A stretch of 64,000 nt of DNA from the NCBI RefSeq assembly GCF_014333425.1, contig NZ_JACRYT010000006.1, positions 62,001-126,000 on the forward strand, written 5' to 3'. This document shows, piece by piece, positions 43,693 through 51,246 of the stretch. Within the stretch, counting starts at the first letter, position 1. Every line of letters starts with the position of its first letter. The notes below the pieces were generated by a model. The model was given only the letters and a program-made list of their open reading frames with translations. It made no database searches and was not told where the DNA came from. The position numbers and the translations under genes are program-made. This stretch comes from Zhenpiania hominis (lineage in GTDB: Bacteria; Bacillota; Clostridia; Peptostreptococcales; Anaerovoracaceae).

Positions 43693-43870
43693 TTTGTCGA
43701 CCCTTGATCATGTAAACTTACCGGGAGATCGACAAAGACGGAAATTCTAGGTTATATCGGGATTTTTACAGCCTGGAAACAAAACAAAGAAAGATTTTTT
43801 ATGATATATGTGTAGGGTAGACAGAAGCTGACCCCCGAAGCGTGGGAATTAGACTGCTGTAGAACGGCGG
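43693..43870 (+). promoter_or_regulatory. Leader of type I-B array 3, with inverted repeat
   Basis: It begins TTTGTCGACC and the matching GATCGACAAA, with ATCATGTAAACTTACC inside, and ends TAGAACGGCGG at the first repeat. By eye it is about 85% identical to the array 2 leader over roughly 175 nt, although the repeats that follow differ. Confidence 0.75.
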
Positions 43871-44405
43871 ATTGAATCCTATCCATATTGGAATTTAAAT
43901 TTCTATAGCAGATGTTCAATCCCTTCCATTCGTGTTGATTGAATCCTATCCATATTGGAATTTAAATCTTGACAGGAAAACGTGATGAGCGCCGTCTGTC
44001 CATATTGAATCCTATCCATATTGGAATTTAAATACTAAGCGAATAGGAAGGAGTAAGAAAAATGGGTAGATTGAATCCTATCCATATTGGAATTTAAATT
44101 TCAGATTCTATCTTTAACTTATTTAAATTATATCATATTGAATCCTATCCATATTGGAATTTAAATCCCGATAAAATTCCGGCATTTTCGGCGGCTGTAA
44201 TATTGAATCCTATCCATATTGGAATTTAAATGCCACAAGGACAGTACCTATGCGGAACTTTGCAAATATTGAATCCTATCCATATTGGAATTTAAATGGA
44301 AGTGGAGAGTACATTCATTGGCGAGTTGATCATATTGAATCCTATCCATATTGGAATTTAAATCTGTAAAGTTGTAAAAGACAATGAGTCGATCTTCCAT
44401 TGAAT
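43871..44405 (+). CRISPR. Type I-B array 3: 8 full repeats plus a 7-nt stub
   Basis: The 30-nt repeat begins ATTGAATCCTATCC and ends ATTGGAATTTAAAT; starts are at 43871, 43938, 44004, 44070, 44137, 44202, 44268 and 44334. A ninth copy is cut after ATTGAAT (44399-44405), where sequence of the molybdenum hydroxylase gene takes over. Spacers are 35-37 nt. The repeat differs from array 2 at its centre but shares both ends, so one Cas6 may process both. Confidence 0.96.
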
Positions 44406-46680
44406 GTATTACTGCAAACTGGTGCACAGTCCTTACGCCCACGCGAATATCGTGAGCATTGATTTTTCAGAAGCCCTGAAGGTACCGGGCGTCAAAGGCG
44501 TGCTGACCGGCCAGGACTTTCCGGAAGGACATAATCTGGGAAATCCGGAAGCCTTCAAAGAACTGGCGGATAAAGAGCCTCTGTGCCGCAAGAAAGTGCG
44601 CATGGTAGGAGACGAAGTAGCGGCAGTCTGCGCCATCAGTGAGGAAATTGCTACGGAAGCCGCCGCTCTTGTAAAGGTCGAGTACGAGCCGCTGCCGCCA
44701 GTACTGGATCCCTTTGAATCCATGGCGCCGGACTCGCCGGCCATTCACTATCCGGACAGCAGCAACCTGTCCATCTTTACCGTGATGAAAGCCGGAGATA
44801 CGGAAAAAGCCTTCGCGGAAGCCGATTATACGGATCGGCATTACTATCAGACCCAGGAAATGGTTCACGCGGCGATTGAACCCCATGGAGCGGTGGCGAA
44901 ATATGAAAACGGCGAATGGACCGTCTGGACAACGACCCAGGGCGCCTATGTCAGCCGGTACTGGATCGCCTGGGGCCTGGGCGTGCCGGAAAGTCAGGTG
45001 CGGGTCATCAAACCGATGGTCGGCGGCGGTTTTGGCGGAAAACTGGATGTATTCGCCCATGAACTCTGTCCATGCAAATTCGCGCAGATGACGGGCCATC
45101 CGGTAAAATGCATCCTCAAGCGGGATGAAGTCTTCCTGTGCACCAGGACCAGACATCCGATTTCCTTTGAAATCGAAAGCGCTTTCACAAAGGAAGGCAA
45201 ACTGCTGGCAAAGAGGTGTCAGCATATCCTGGACGGAGGCGCGTACGGCGGTTCGGGAATCGCGGCCAACACCCTGTCTCTGATCTGTGCCACCTTCCCC
45301 TACAAAGTGGAAAATATCGACATGACCGCAAGGCGTCCGTATACCAATCATCCGGCGTCAGGGGCCATGCGGGGATATTCCGCCTGTCAGGTACATTTTG
45401 CTCATGAAATCCACATGGACGAAGTGGCAAATGATCTGCACATTGACCCGCTGCAGCTGCGGCGGCAGAACGGAATCACTCCTTACTACACGGGACCGAC
45501 AGGACTGGAATTTACATCCTGCCAGTTCGACGAAGCCCTGGTAAAATGCGCGGAAGCCATTGACTGGGAACATCGCGACAAATACCCGATCGGAAGCGGA
45601 GAAGCCATCGGACTTTCCGGTTCCGGCTTCATGTCCGGCACTGGATTTCCGGTACTGGTAACACCTCATTACTGCTCGTCCTCTACCATCGTACGGCTCA
45701 ACCGAGAGGGCTACGCGGTCGTATTCAGCGGCGCCAATGACATCGGCCAGGGATGCGATACCGTGATGACCATGATTGTGGCGGAAGAACTGGGGCTGCG
45801 GATGGACGAGGTAAAACTGGTTCAGTCCGATACGACGACGACTCCGTGGGATGCCGGATCCTTCGGTTCCCGTGTTACTTTCCTGGGCGGAAACGCCTGC
45901 CGCAGAGCGGTGGGAGACGCCAAGCTGAAACTGCTCTCCCACTGGGCGGAGGAATGGGGCTGCAAGCCTTCGGACATCACTATGAAAGATCACAGAGTTT
46001 TCATCAAAGGCGACGCGGAGAAGAACATTTCTTACAACGAAGCGTGCTTTGGCTATGAAGAAAAGAACTTCGGACGCTGCGTAGCGGGTGTCGGTTCCTT
46101 TGCACATGAAGGAGACAAAGATATCTATGTAAAGAACGTGGGAAACTACGCGACCGCTTACTCCTTCTCCGCTTCGGCTGCCAAGGTAAAAGTGGATATG
46201 GAAACCGGCGCCGTAGAACTGCAGGATTTTGTATTTGGTCACGACTGCGGGCGTCCTTTGAATCTGAGGGCGGTAGAAGGGCAGATTGAAGGATCCGTCC
46301 TTCTCGGCTATGGATTTACCTGCTACGAAGAATGTGTCTACAATAAAGAAGGCAAACACATGAACCCGAGCTTCCGCGATTACCGCTTCCCGACTGCGTT
46401 GGATATGCCGCATATTAAAACCATTATCTGTAGCGAAGCAGATCCAGAGGGCCCGATGGGAGCCAAGGAAGCAGGGGAAGGAAGTACCGCTCCGGTGGGT
46501 TCCGCTATCGGAAACGCCATCAATTACGCGACCGGGCTTACCCTTCGGGAACTTCCAATTACGCCGGAAAAGTTGTGGCGCGCGCTGAAAGAACACGAAA
46601 AGACAGGAAAAACCTGCTTTGGAGCGGAAGATCTGCCTGAAAAATTCGCGGCAATGCCGCCTCTTCCGCAGCGCGATTAA
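44404..46680 (+). CDS. Xanthine dehydrogenase-family molybdopterin subunit, 5' truncated by CRISPR array
   Basis: The frame encodes 758 residues of the large, molybdopterin-binding subunit of a molybdenum hydroxylase. Landmarks are KLVHSPYAHANIVSIDFSEA, the Gln loop WTTTQGAY, MVGGGFGGKLDVFAHE, the substrate-pocket region ASGAMRGYSACQVHFAHE and the catalytic Glu region GPMGAKEAGEGSTAPVGSAI. Family members have about 40 more residues before YCKLVHSPY; here the ATG at 44404 is partly made by the CRISPR repeat stub and has no ribosome site. The FAD and 2Fe-2S subunits are absent nearby. Likely substrates (xanthine, purines, aromatic CoA esters) cannot be told apart. Base composition is GC-richer than the adjoining array. 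Confidence 0.88.
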   Translation: MYYCKLVHSPYAHANIVSIDFSEALKVPGVKGVLTGQDFPEGHNLGNPEAFKELADKEPLCRKKVRMVGDEVAAVCAISEEIATEAAALVKVEYEPLPPVLDPFESMAPDSPAIHYPDSSNLSIFTVMKAGDTEKAFAEADYTDRHYYQTQEMVHAAIEPHGAVAKYENGEWTVWTTTQGAYVSRYWIAWGLGVPESQVRVIKPMVGGGFGGKLDVFAHELCPCKFAQMTGHPVKCILKRDEVFLCTRTRHPISFEIESAFTKEGKLLAKRCQHILDGGAYGGSGIAANTLSLICATFPYKVENIDMTARRPYTNHPASGAMRGYSACQVHFAHEIHMDEVANDLHIDPLQLRRQNGITPYYTGPTGLEFTSCQFDEALVKCAEAIDWEHRDKYPIGSGEAIGLSGSGFMSGTGFPVLVTPHYCSSSTIVRLNREGYAVVFSGANDIGQGCDTVMTMIVAEELGLRMDEVKLVQSDTTTTPWDAGSFGSRVTFLGGNACRRAVGDAKLKLLSHWAEEWGCKPSDITMKDHRVFIKGDAEKNISYNEACFGYEEKNFGRCVAGVGSFAHEGDKDIYVKNVGNYATAYSFSASAAKVKVDMETGAVELQDFVFGHDCGRPLNLRAVEGQIEGSVLLGYGFTCYEECVYNKEGKHMNPSFRDYRFPTALDMPHIKTIICSEADPEGPMGAKEAGEGSTAPVGSAIGNAINYATGLTLRELPITPEKLWRALKEHEKTGKTCFGAEDLPEKFAAMPPLPQRD

Positions 46681-46711
46681 AAGAAAAAGCAAATTCCAGG
46701 AGGGAGCAAAA

Positions 46712-47194
46712 ATGGAAGACAAAAAACGGGAAGAGCTCATGCGGGAATTGAGCAGCCAGCTCCGCACATGCCTGCCTTTGATTGAAGAGGAGCGACAGGC
46801 TTTTATCCGGGCGGAGCATGGGCGGCTGCAGGCAGTTATGGGTAAGGAATACTGGGACAGAGAAAAAGAGGCTCCCGCCTTTTTTCATGGAGAACCCACT
46901 GAGGACGCGCAGCTGGAAAGTCTGGTTGAAAGGGATCCTTATGATATCAGCCTGGAAGAGCTGGTACAGCTTTCGGAAATGGAAAAGAGGGTGGAACGTC
47001 TGGGTACTTACAGCTATCTGGCGTTTTTCCATATGTATCCGGAGGATAAAGAACGGCTGCGGCTGCTTTTTCACCTTTACCGGCGTCTGACCCATGGAAA
47101 TGTGTGCGGTTTGCCGGAGATAAAGCAGCTGGAAGAGGGGCACGACTTCTATATCCGGCAGAAGACAGAAAGCGCTGTTCGTGTGATTCGGTAA
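46712..47194 (+). CDS. Uncharacterised helical protein
   Basis: This 160-residue protein, starting at 46712 behind AGGAGGGAG, is charged and probably all-helical (EDKKREELMRELSSQLRTCL, LESLVERDPYDISLEELVQL). It has no cysteine or metal motif pattern and no membrane segment. It lies 31 nt after the molybdenum hydroxylase gene and 13 nt before the trigger-factor-like gene, so all three probably form one transcript. A role in assembly of the molybdoenzyme is a guess from position. Confidence 0.65.
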   Translation: MEDKKREELMRELSSQLRTCLPLIEEERQAFIRAEHGRLQAVMGKEYWDREKEAPAFFHGEPTEDAQLESLVERDPYDISLEELVQLSEMEKRVERLGTYSYLAFFHMYPEDKERLRLLFHLYRRLTHGNVCGLPEIKQLEEGHDFYIRQKTESAVRVIR

Positions 47195-47207
47195 CAAGGA
47201 GGTTCTT

Positions 47208-48329
47208 ATGAAAGTAGAAAGCTATGAAAAAAAGGATGGTATCCTGCAGGTAATGTTGTGCGCGGAAGCGGAGGAATTCAGAGAAGCGCGCCGCAGGGCG
47301 TATCTGGAACATACGGATCGATATCCGGTACCCGGCTGCGCGGGCGGGCTTGCCTCCCTTACGGATCTGGAAAACGTCTACGGCCCGGCGGTTCTCTACG
47401 ATGAAGCGCTGGAGCTGGCTGTGCCGGAACTGTTTGGAAATTTGCTGAAAGAAAAAAAGATTCGAATTATGGGAAAGCCGCGGATGGAGCATCTGACCTT
47501 TACTCCCGAAGGCGGCGCCCGGTTCCGTGTGAGGGCGGAGCTTTATCCCCAGATTCGGACCGGTGAATATCGGGGCGTAAAAGTTCCGCTGCGGCGCCAG
47601 GCGGATGAAGAAGCTTTCGTCGCGGCAGCGGTTGGAATTGCCAGCTCTCAGATAGAAGGGGAGATACCGAAGCATATGGTAGAGCAGAAGCTGGATGCCA
47701 TGCTGGCGCAGGAAAAGCTCAGAGCAAGCGGGGACGCGATTTACCATGTGCTGGCAGATACGATTGTGATTCTGAAAACCGCTTACCGGGAGGCGGGAGC
47801 GGAAAGACCTGTCAGACAGGTGCGAGAGGAAGCGATGGATCTGATGCTGCAGACGGTTTCCGGAGACAATCAGGAAGTAAGCCGGGAATTTTTCTGCGGT
47901 CAGATCCGCCATCTGACGGAGCGATATCACAGTCTGCCGGAGGATTACGATAAGATCCTGGATCAGATTATCGAAAAACGAAAAAAAGATAAAGCTTCCA
48001 TGAAAGCGGAGACTGTAACGGAGGAAGTCTTTCGCGCGTATCTGGGTTCTCTCGGACTGAATGAGGAGGCCTGGCGCAAAGAACGGGAGGGTGAGGCAGT
48101 GAAGGAAGTCTGCCGTGACCTGCTGCTGGATAAAGTGGCGGAAGAACAGCAGCTTGCGGTGGCCGGGCAGGAACTGGAGGATGAAATAAGAAAGATTGCG
48201 GCTCAGTGCGGTGTGCAGGAAGAACAGGTGCTGGAACAGATTGACACGGAGCCGATCAAATGGCACCTGCTGCGAGAAAAAGCAAAGACCTGGATCGCGG
48301 ATCACGCGGTTGAGAAAGCCGCGGGATGA
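47208..48329 (+). CDS. Trigger factor-like chaperone lacking ribosome-docking signature and PPIase domain
   Basis: This 373-residue protein aligns with trigger factor at both ends: an N-terminal domain (residues 1-125, ending QIRTGEYRGVKV like the usual LGEYKGVEV) and the helical C-terminal chaperone domain (IPKHMVEQKLDAMLAQEKL, like VPEAMVEREID). Genuine trigger factor has GFRKGKAP on the ribosome-docking loop; here the place reads VPGCAGGLAS. The middle FKBP-type domain appears to be missing. It is therefore unlikely to act on ribosomes and may be a dedicated chaperone for the molybdenum hydroxylase or the 46712 protein. GGAGG precedes the ATG. Confidence 0.8.
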   Translation: MKVESYEKKDGILQVMLCAEAEEFREARRRAYLEHTDRYPVPGCAGGLASLTDLENVYGPAVLYDEALELAVPELFGNLLKEKKIRIMGKPRMEHLTFTPEGGARFRVRAELYPQIRTGEYRGVKVPLRRQADEEAFVAAAVGIASSQIEGEIPKHMVEQKLDAMLAQEKLRASGDAIYHVLADTIVILKTAYREAGAERPVRQVREEAMDLMLQTVSGDNQEVSREFFCGQIRHLTERYHSLPEDYDKILDQIIEKRKKDKASMKAETVTEEVFRAYLGSLGLNEEAWRKEREGEAVKEVCRDLLLDKVAEEQQLAVAGQELEDEIRKIAAQCGVQEEQVLEQIDTEPIKWHLLREKAKTWIADHAVEKAAG

Positions 48330-48336
48330 GAAAATG

Positions 48337-48390
48337 AAAAAAGAGCATCCGACAGATCTAATGTCCAATAGATGCGGATGCTCTTTTTTC
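48337..48390. terminator. Bidirectional terminator between the trigger factor-like gene and dapA
   Basis: AAAAAAGAGCATCCG pairs with CGGATGCTCTTTTTT over 15 bp around a 23-nt loop, with A- and T-runs on the two sides. It can end both the plus-strand operon and the minus-strand dapA transcript. Confidence 0.93.
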
Positions 48391-48421
48391 ATAATCTTTA
48401 TAGCTTTTTATCGGTGTTTCC

Positions 48422-49306
48422 TTAGATAAGCCCCATAGCTTTCATGTCGCGCTCTATGCGCGCGTCCACCTCTGCGGAAGGCATACAGAGAGGAAGTCTG
48501 AAGTACGGCTTACACATGCCCATCTTCACCAGAGCAGCCTTGACCGGTATTGGGTTGACATCAGCGAACATGCTGTCGATGATAGGCTTCATCGTAAGCT
48601 GCAGCTCTGCGGCTCTCTTGATGTCACCGGCAAACCAGCTTTTGGTCATTTCTACCGATTCCTCAGGCATGATATTGGCGATTACGGATATGTAGCCGTC
48701 GCCGCCCAGAGAAAGAAGCGGAACCACCATGTCGTCGTTGCCGGAATAGATGGCGAAATCGTCGGGAACCAGCCTGCAAATTTCAGCCACCTGTGTAATA
48801 TCGCCGCTTGCTTCCTTGATGCCTGCGATGTTTGGATGTTTTGCCAGCTCAGCTACGGTCGGCGGAGCGATGTTAACTCCCGTGCGTCCCGGTACCGAGT
48901 ACAGCAGGCACGGAATGGATACCGCGTCGGCCGTAGCAGTGTAATGCTGAATAAGCCCCTGTTGGGAGCACTTGTTGTAATACGGTGTGACGAGAAGCAG
49001 TGCGTCAACGCCGGCATCCTGTATTCTTTTAGCCAGATTGATACCGTGCTGCGTGTCGTTGCTTCCGGCGCCGCCAATAACAGGAACCCTTCCCGCTACC
49101 GTATCAACGCAGAATTTTATCGTTGCCACATGCTCATCATCGTTCAGGGTAGACGCTTCGCCGGTAGTGCCGCAGGCGATGATGGCATCTATGCCTTTTT
49201 CTATCTGCCAGTTGATAAGCTCTCTGTAAGCGTCAAAATCAACGGAACCGTCTTCGTTAAATGGAGTTGCGATAGCTACTCCGCATCCTCTGAAAACTGC
49301 TGTCAT
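48422..49306 (-). CDS. dapA: 4-hydroxy-tetrahydrodipicolinate synthase
   Basis: This 294-residue DapA condenses pyruvate and aspartate semialdehyde, the first step to lysine, diaminopimelate and the spore solute dipicolinate. Visible active-site parts are GTTGEASTL (Thr pair), LLLVTPYYNKCS (Tyr), YSVPGRTGVNI (Tyr and Arg) and the Schiff-base Lys in NIAGIKEASGDI. The start at 49306 has AGGAGG 8 nt upstream. A lysine riboswitch and attenuator lie in the 5' leader, so expression falls when lysine is plentiful. It is a single-gene operon closed by the terminator at 48337. Confidence 0.96.
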   Translation of the reverse strand: MTAVFRGCGVAIATPFNEDGSVDFDAYRELINWQIEKGIDAIIACGTTGEASTLNDDEHVATIKFCVDTVAGRVPVIGGAGSNDTQHGINLAKRIQDAGVDALLLVTPYYNKCSQQGLIQHYTATADAVSIPCLLYSVPGRTGVNIAPPTVAELAKHPNIAGIKEASGDITQVAEICRLVPDDFAIYSGNDDMVVPLLSLGGDGYISVIANIMPEESVEMTKSWFAGDIKRAAELQLTMKPIIDSMFADVNPIPVKAALVKMGMCKPYFRLPLCMPSAEVDARIERDMKAMGLI

Positions 49307-49343
49307 TTTTATTTCCTCCTTAAAATTACGCTGAAAAAACCAA

Positions 49344-49371
49344 GAAAAAAGTTGCATCCTATCGATGCAAC
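49344..49371 (-). terminator. Attenuator hairpin of the lysine riboswitch
   Basis: On the minus strand GTTGCATC pairs with GATGCAAC around a 5-nt loop and is followed by TTTTTTC. It lies between the aptamer and the dapA ribosome site, the standard place for the terminator of a transcriptional lysine riboswitch. Confidence 0.85.
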
Positions 49372-49398
49372 GAGAAATGCGAATTTTTTTCTGTTGAA

Positions 49399-49567
49399 CC
49401 GATAGCGCCTCTGCTCCGTATCTGTAACGGGCAGGAGTATATAACATGTTATGCCATATCCCAGAAACCCTCCGTGCCCGGAAAGATCCTTCGGCGGTAT
49501 CTCCTTTCCCCGGTATCATCGGCCGCCGCCTCGCTCCGGGTACTATTATCAACCGCACCTCTATCAA
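49399..49567 (-). promoter_or_regulatory. Lysine riboswitch (L box)
   Basis: Read on the minus strand the element begins TTGATAGAGGTGCGG, the invariant lysine-riboswitch start, continues with GGGGAAAGGAG and CCGCCGAAGGATC (consensus GCCGAAG), and closes with GCGCTATCGG, which pairs with GATAG at the start to make P1. Size (about 169 nt), position before dapA and the following attenuator all fit a lysine-sensing OFF switch. Confidence 0.9.
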
Positions 49568-49690
49568 CTTTGTATTCAAGTCTACATGGTTTCAGAAGGA
49601 ATGTCAATATGGTTTTGAAAAGTGGCAGGGAAGACATTCTGATTGTGACCTCCACAATTTTTTAGAGCGACCTCAAACAAAGGGAAGAAA

Positions 49691-49730
49691 AAAAGAGCAC
49701 CCGGATGACAAAGTCGCCGGATGCTCTTTT
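49691..49730. terminator. Hairpin terminator downstream of the YczE-like gene
   Basis: AAAGAGCA-CCCGG and CCGG-ATGCTCTTT pair with one mismatch, flanked by A- and T-rich runs. It shares the arm sequence GAGCA/TGCTC with the terminator at 48337. It would end minus-strand transcripts from 49957 and possibly protect the riboswitch promoter. Confidence 0.75.
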
Positions 49731-49759
49731 CGCATCACAACCAGATAATATCGTGCAAG

Positions 49760-49846
49760 TGGATACAAAAGTTTTTCATATGAGAAATCGCGGATTGGAA
49801 GTTGAATTGAATTGCGATGGCATGAAAGCCAAAACTTTTGTATCCA
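49760..49846. repeat. Long imperfect inverted repeat in an intergenic region
   Basis: TGGATACAAAAGTTTT at 49760-49775 and AAAACTTTTGTATCCA at 49831-49846 are perfect 16-bp inverted copies. Inside them ATCGC and GCGAT, and TTTCAT and ATGAAAG, also pair, so the whole 87-nt segment can fold into one long hairpin. It may be a small mobile-element remnant or a structured RNA. The rest of 49730-49956 holds no gene; TTTGGTTTGGTTCGG-type repeats follow. Confidence 0.75.
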
Positions 49847-49956
49847 TTTGAATGGTTTGGTTTGGTTCGGTTTGGGCACTTTTGGCTGTAATGCGTCCTC
49901 CATATAGGGTTTATATAAATGTAAAGAGGCAAACAAATTTATTTGCTTCGGAAACC

Positions 49957-50655
49957 TCAGTCGCTGGCGTCCTGCGCCGCGAAATTCGTAGGAAGTACTT
50001 TCGTTTTCTCCCTTTTAGGAAGCTGCCCGGTAATGAGCGGCGTGAACACGCGGCTCAGGGTTCCCACCAAGAGAGCTGCCAGCACCGTTCCTTCACGGAT
50101 GCCTTCAATCCCGCCAATCAGAACAAAGGAGCACACAATGCTCAGGGTAACCAGCGTAACATCCAGGCCTACTTTAATTTTTCCGAAGTTTTTCTCTGTT
50201 ACCATTACAATGGCTTTTACAAGTCCGTCTACGGACAGCATAATCGTGTTTGCCGAAACCTCGATACTGAGTCCCGCCGCAACCAGAACAATCCCCGCTG
50301 CCAGGCAGGCAAGCTGCATCCCGTAGTTTGCGGGCTCAAACCAGGAAAGCAGGTAATTGGAAAAGTCCGTCATCCAACCAAAGATAACCGCGGCCGGAAG
50401 CTGAAGCACCCAAGCTTTCGGAAACCGTTTTCGAAGCAGCGCCAGCTGAATCAGAAAACAGGTGATATTCAGAAGCATCATAAACGTTCCCATACTCGGC
50501 GCGAATCCGAGACTTAATGTATAAGGCAGACTCGCCAGCGGGGTTGTCCCGAGACCGGAACTGGTAGAAAAGGCAATTCCGAGGGAAATTGTAAAGATAC
50601 CGACGAGAAATAAAAAATAACGAAATACAATGTCACGTAAATGTTGCTTTGTCAT
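49957..50655 (-). CDS. YczE/YitT-like integral membrane protein
   Basis: This 232-residue protein has five hydrophobic segments (FRYFLFLVGIFTISLGIAF, MGTFMMLLNITCFLIQLALL, VLQLPAAVIFGWMTD, LACLAAGIVLVAAGLSIEV, VTLVTLSIVCSFVLIGGI) and the motif STSSGLGTTPLASLPYTLS typical of the YczE/YyaS family. A Gly-rich last helix (GTVLAALLVGTLSRVF) closes it. It has an AGGA site upstream. Function in the family is not established, though transport is assumed. Confidence 0.85.
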   Translation of the reverse strand: MTKQHLRDIVFRYFLFLVGIFTISLGIAFSTSSGLGTTPLASLPYTLSLGFAPSMGTFMMLLNITCFLIQLALLRKRFPKAWVLQLPAAVIFGWMTDFSNYLLSWFEPANYGMQLACLAAGIVLVAAGLSIEVSANTIMLSVDGLVKAIVMVTEKNFGKIKVGLDVTLVTLSIVCSFVLIGGIEGIREGTVLAALLVGTLSRVFTPLITGQLPKREKTKVLPTNFAAQDASD

Positions 50656-50793
50656 AAATCCTCCATTTCTTTCATGTCGATGAGAATTATATCACATAAA
50701 TAAGAAAAAGTCTATAATTTAAGAAAAAATTCTTAAAGATAGAATGAAAATTCCATAAAAAGGAATGGAGGTCATATGGAATTGGCTCTACGG

Positions 50794-51102
50794 TCAGCGT
50801 TTTTGCGCGGATCTTATAGAGCGTCGATACTGACTGGGGGACATGCCGCAGTTTTCTTTAAAGATTTTCCCGAAATAACTGGTGCTGTTGAACCCACAGG
50901 AAAAACAAATCTCCGAAATGCTTTTTTCAGTATTGGATAGATGGTAAGCAGCCTGCGCCAGTCGATATTCGGTAAGATATTCCACAGGCGTTTTGCCGAT
51001 AATTTTTTTGAAAATGCGAAAACATTCGCTGCGTCCGATGCTGGCGCTTTCCGCGATTTGTTCCAACAGATCGTGGTTAACAGGCACAATCTTGTTTCCC
51101 AT
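50794..51102 (-). CDS. AraC-type DNA-binding domain-only regulator (truncated)
   Basis: This 102-residue protein is just the double helix-turn-helix of an AraC/XylS regulator: IAESASIGRSECFRIFKKIIG and ISEICFSCGFNSTSYFGKIF, followed by GMSPSQYR. Full regulators are 250-300 residues and carry an N-terminal sensor domain, absent here. A good AGGGAGG site precedes the ATG at 51102, so it may be translated. It is divergent from the MATE transporter gene at 51247 and may control it. The N-terminal domain was probably lost by deletion. Confidence 0.8.
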   Translation of the reverse strand: MGNKIVPVNHDLLEQIAESASIGRSECFRIFKKIIGKTPVEYLTEYRLAQAAYHLSNTEKSISEICFSCGFNSTSYFGKIFKENCGMSPSQYRRSIRSAQKR

Positions 51103-51246
51103 AAAGATCCCTCCCTGCTTATAAATTTTAAATGGATTTGGGACGATTCTTATATAAATACGGACAATTCTGCCTGTACAAAATAGCAGGCAGCTTCTAT
51201 TATTATAGAGTGCGTACAAAATAAAAGTCAACCGGGGAGGACGGAA

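Noticed and set aside
45358..46767. Long minus-strand frame across the molybdenum hydroxylase gene
   Set aside because: It is antisense to a clearly conserved protein, of low complexity and with no family resemblance.
46947..48392. 481-codon minus-strand frame across the trigger factor-like gene
   Set aside because: Shadow of the plus-strand genes; composition is Phe/Leu/Arg-rich and no start signal is present.
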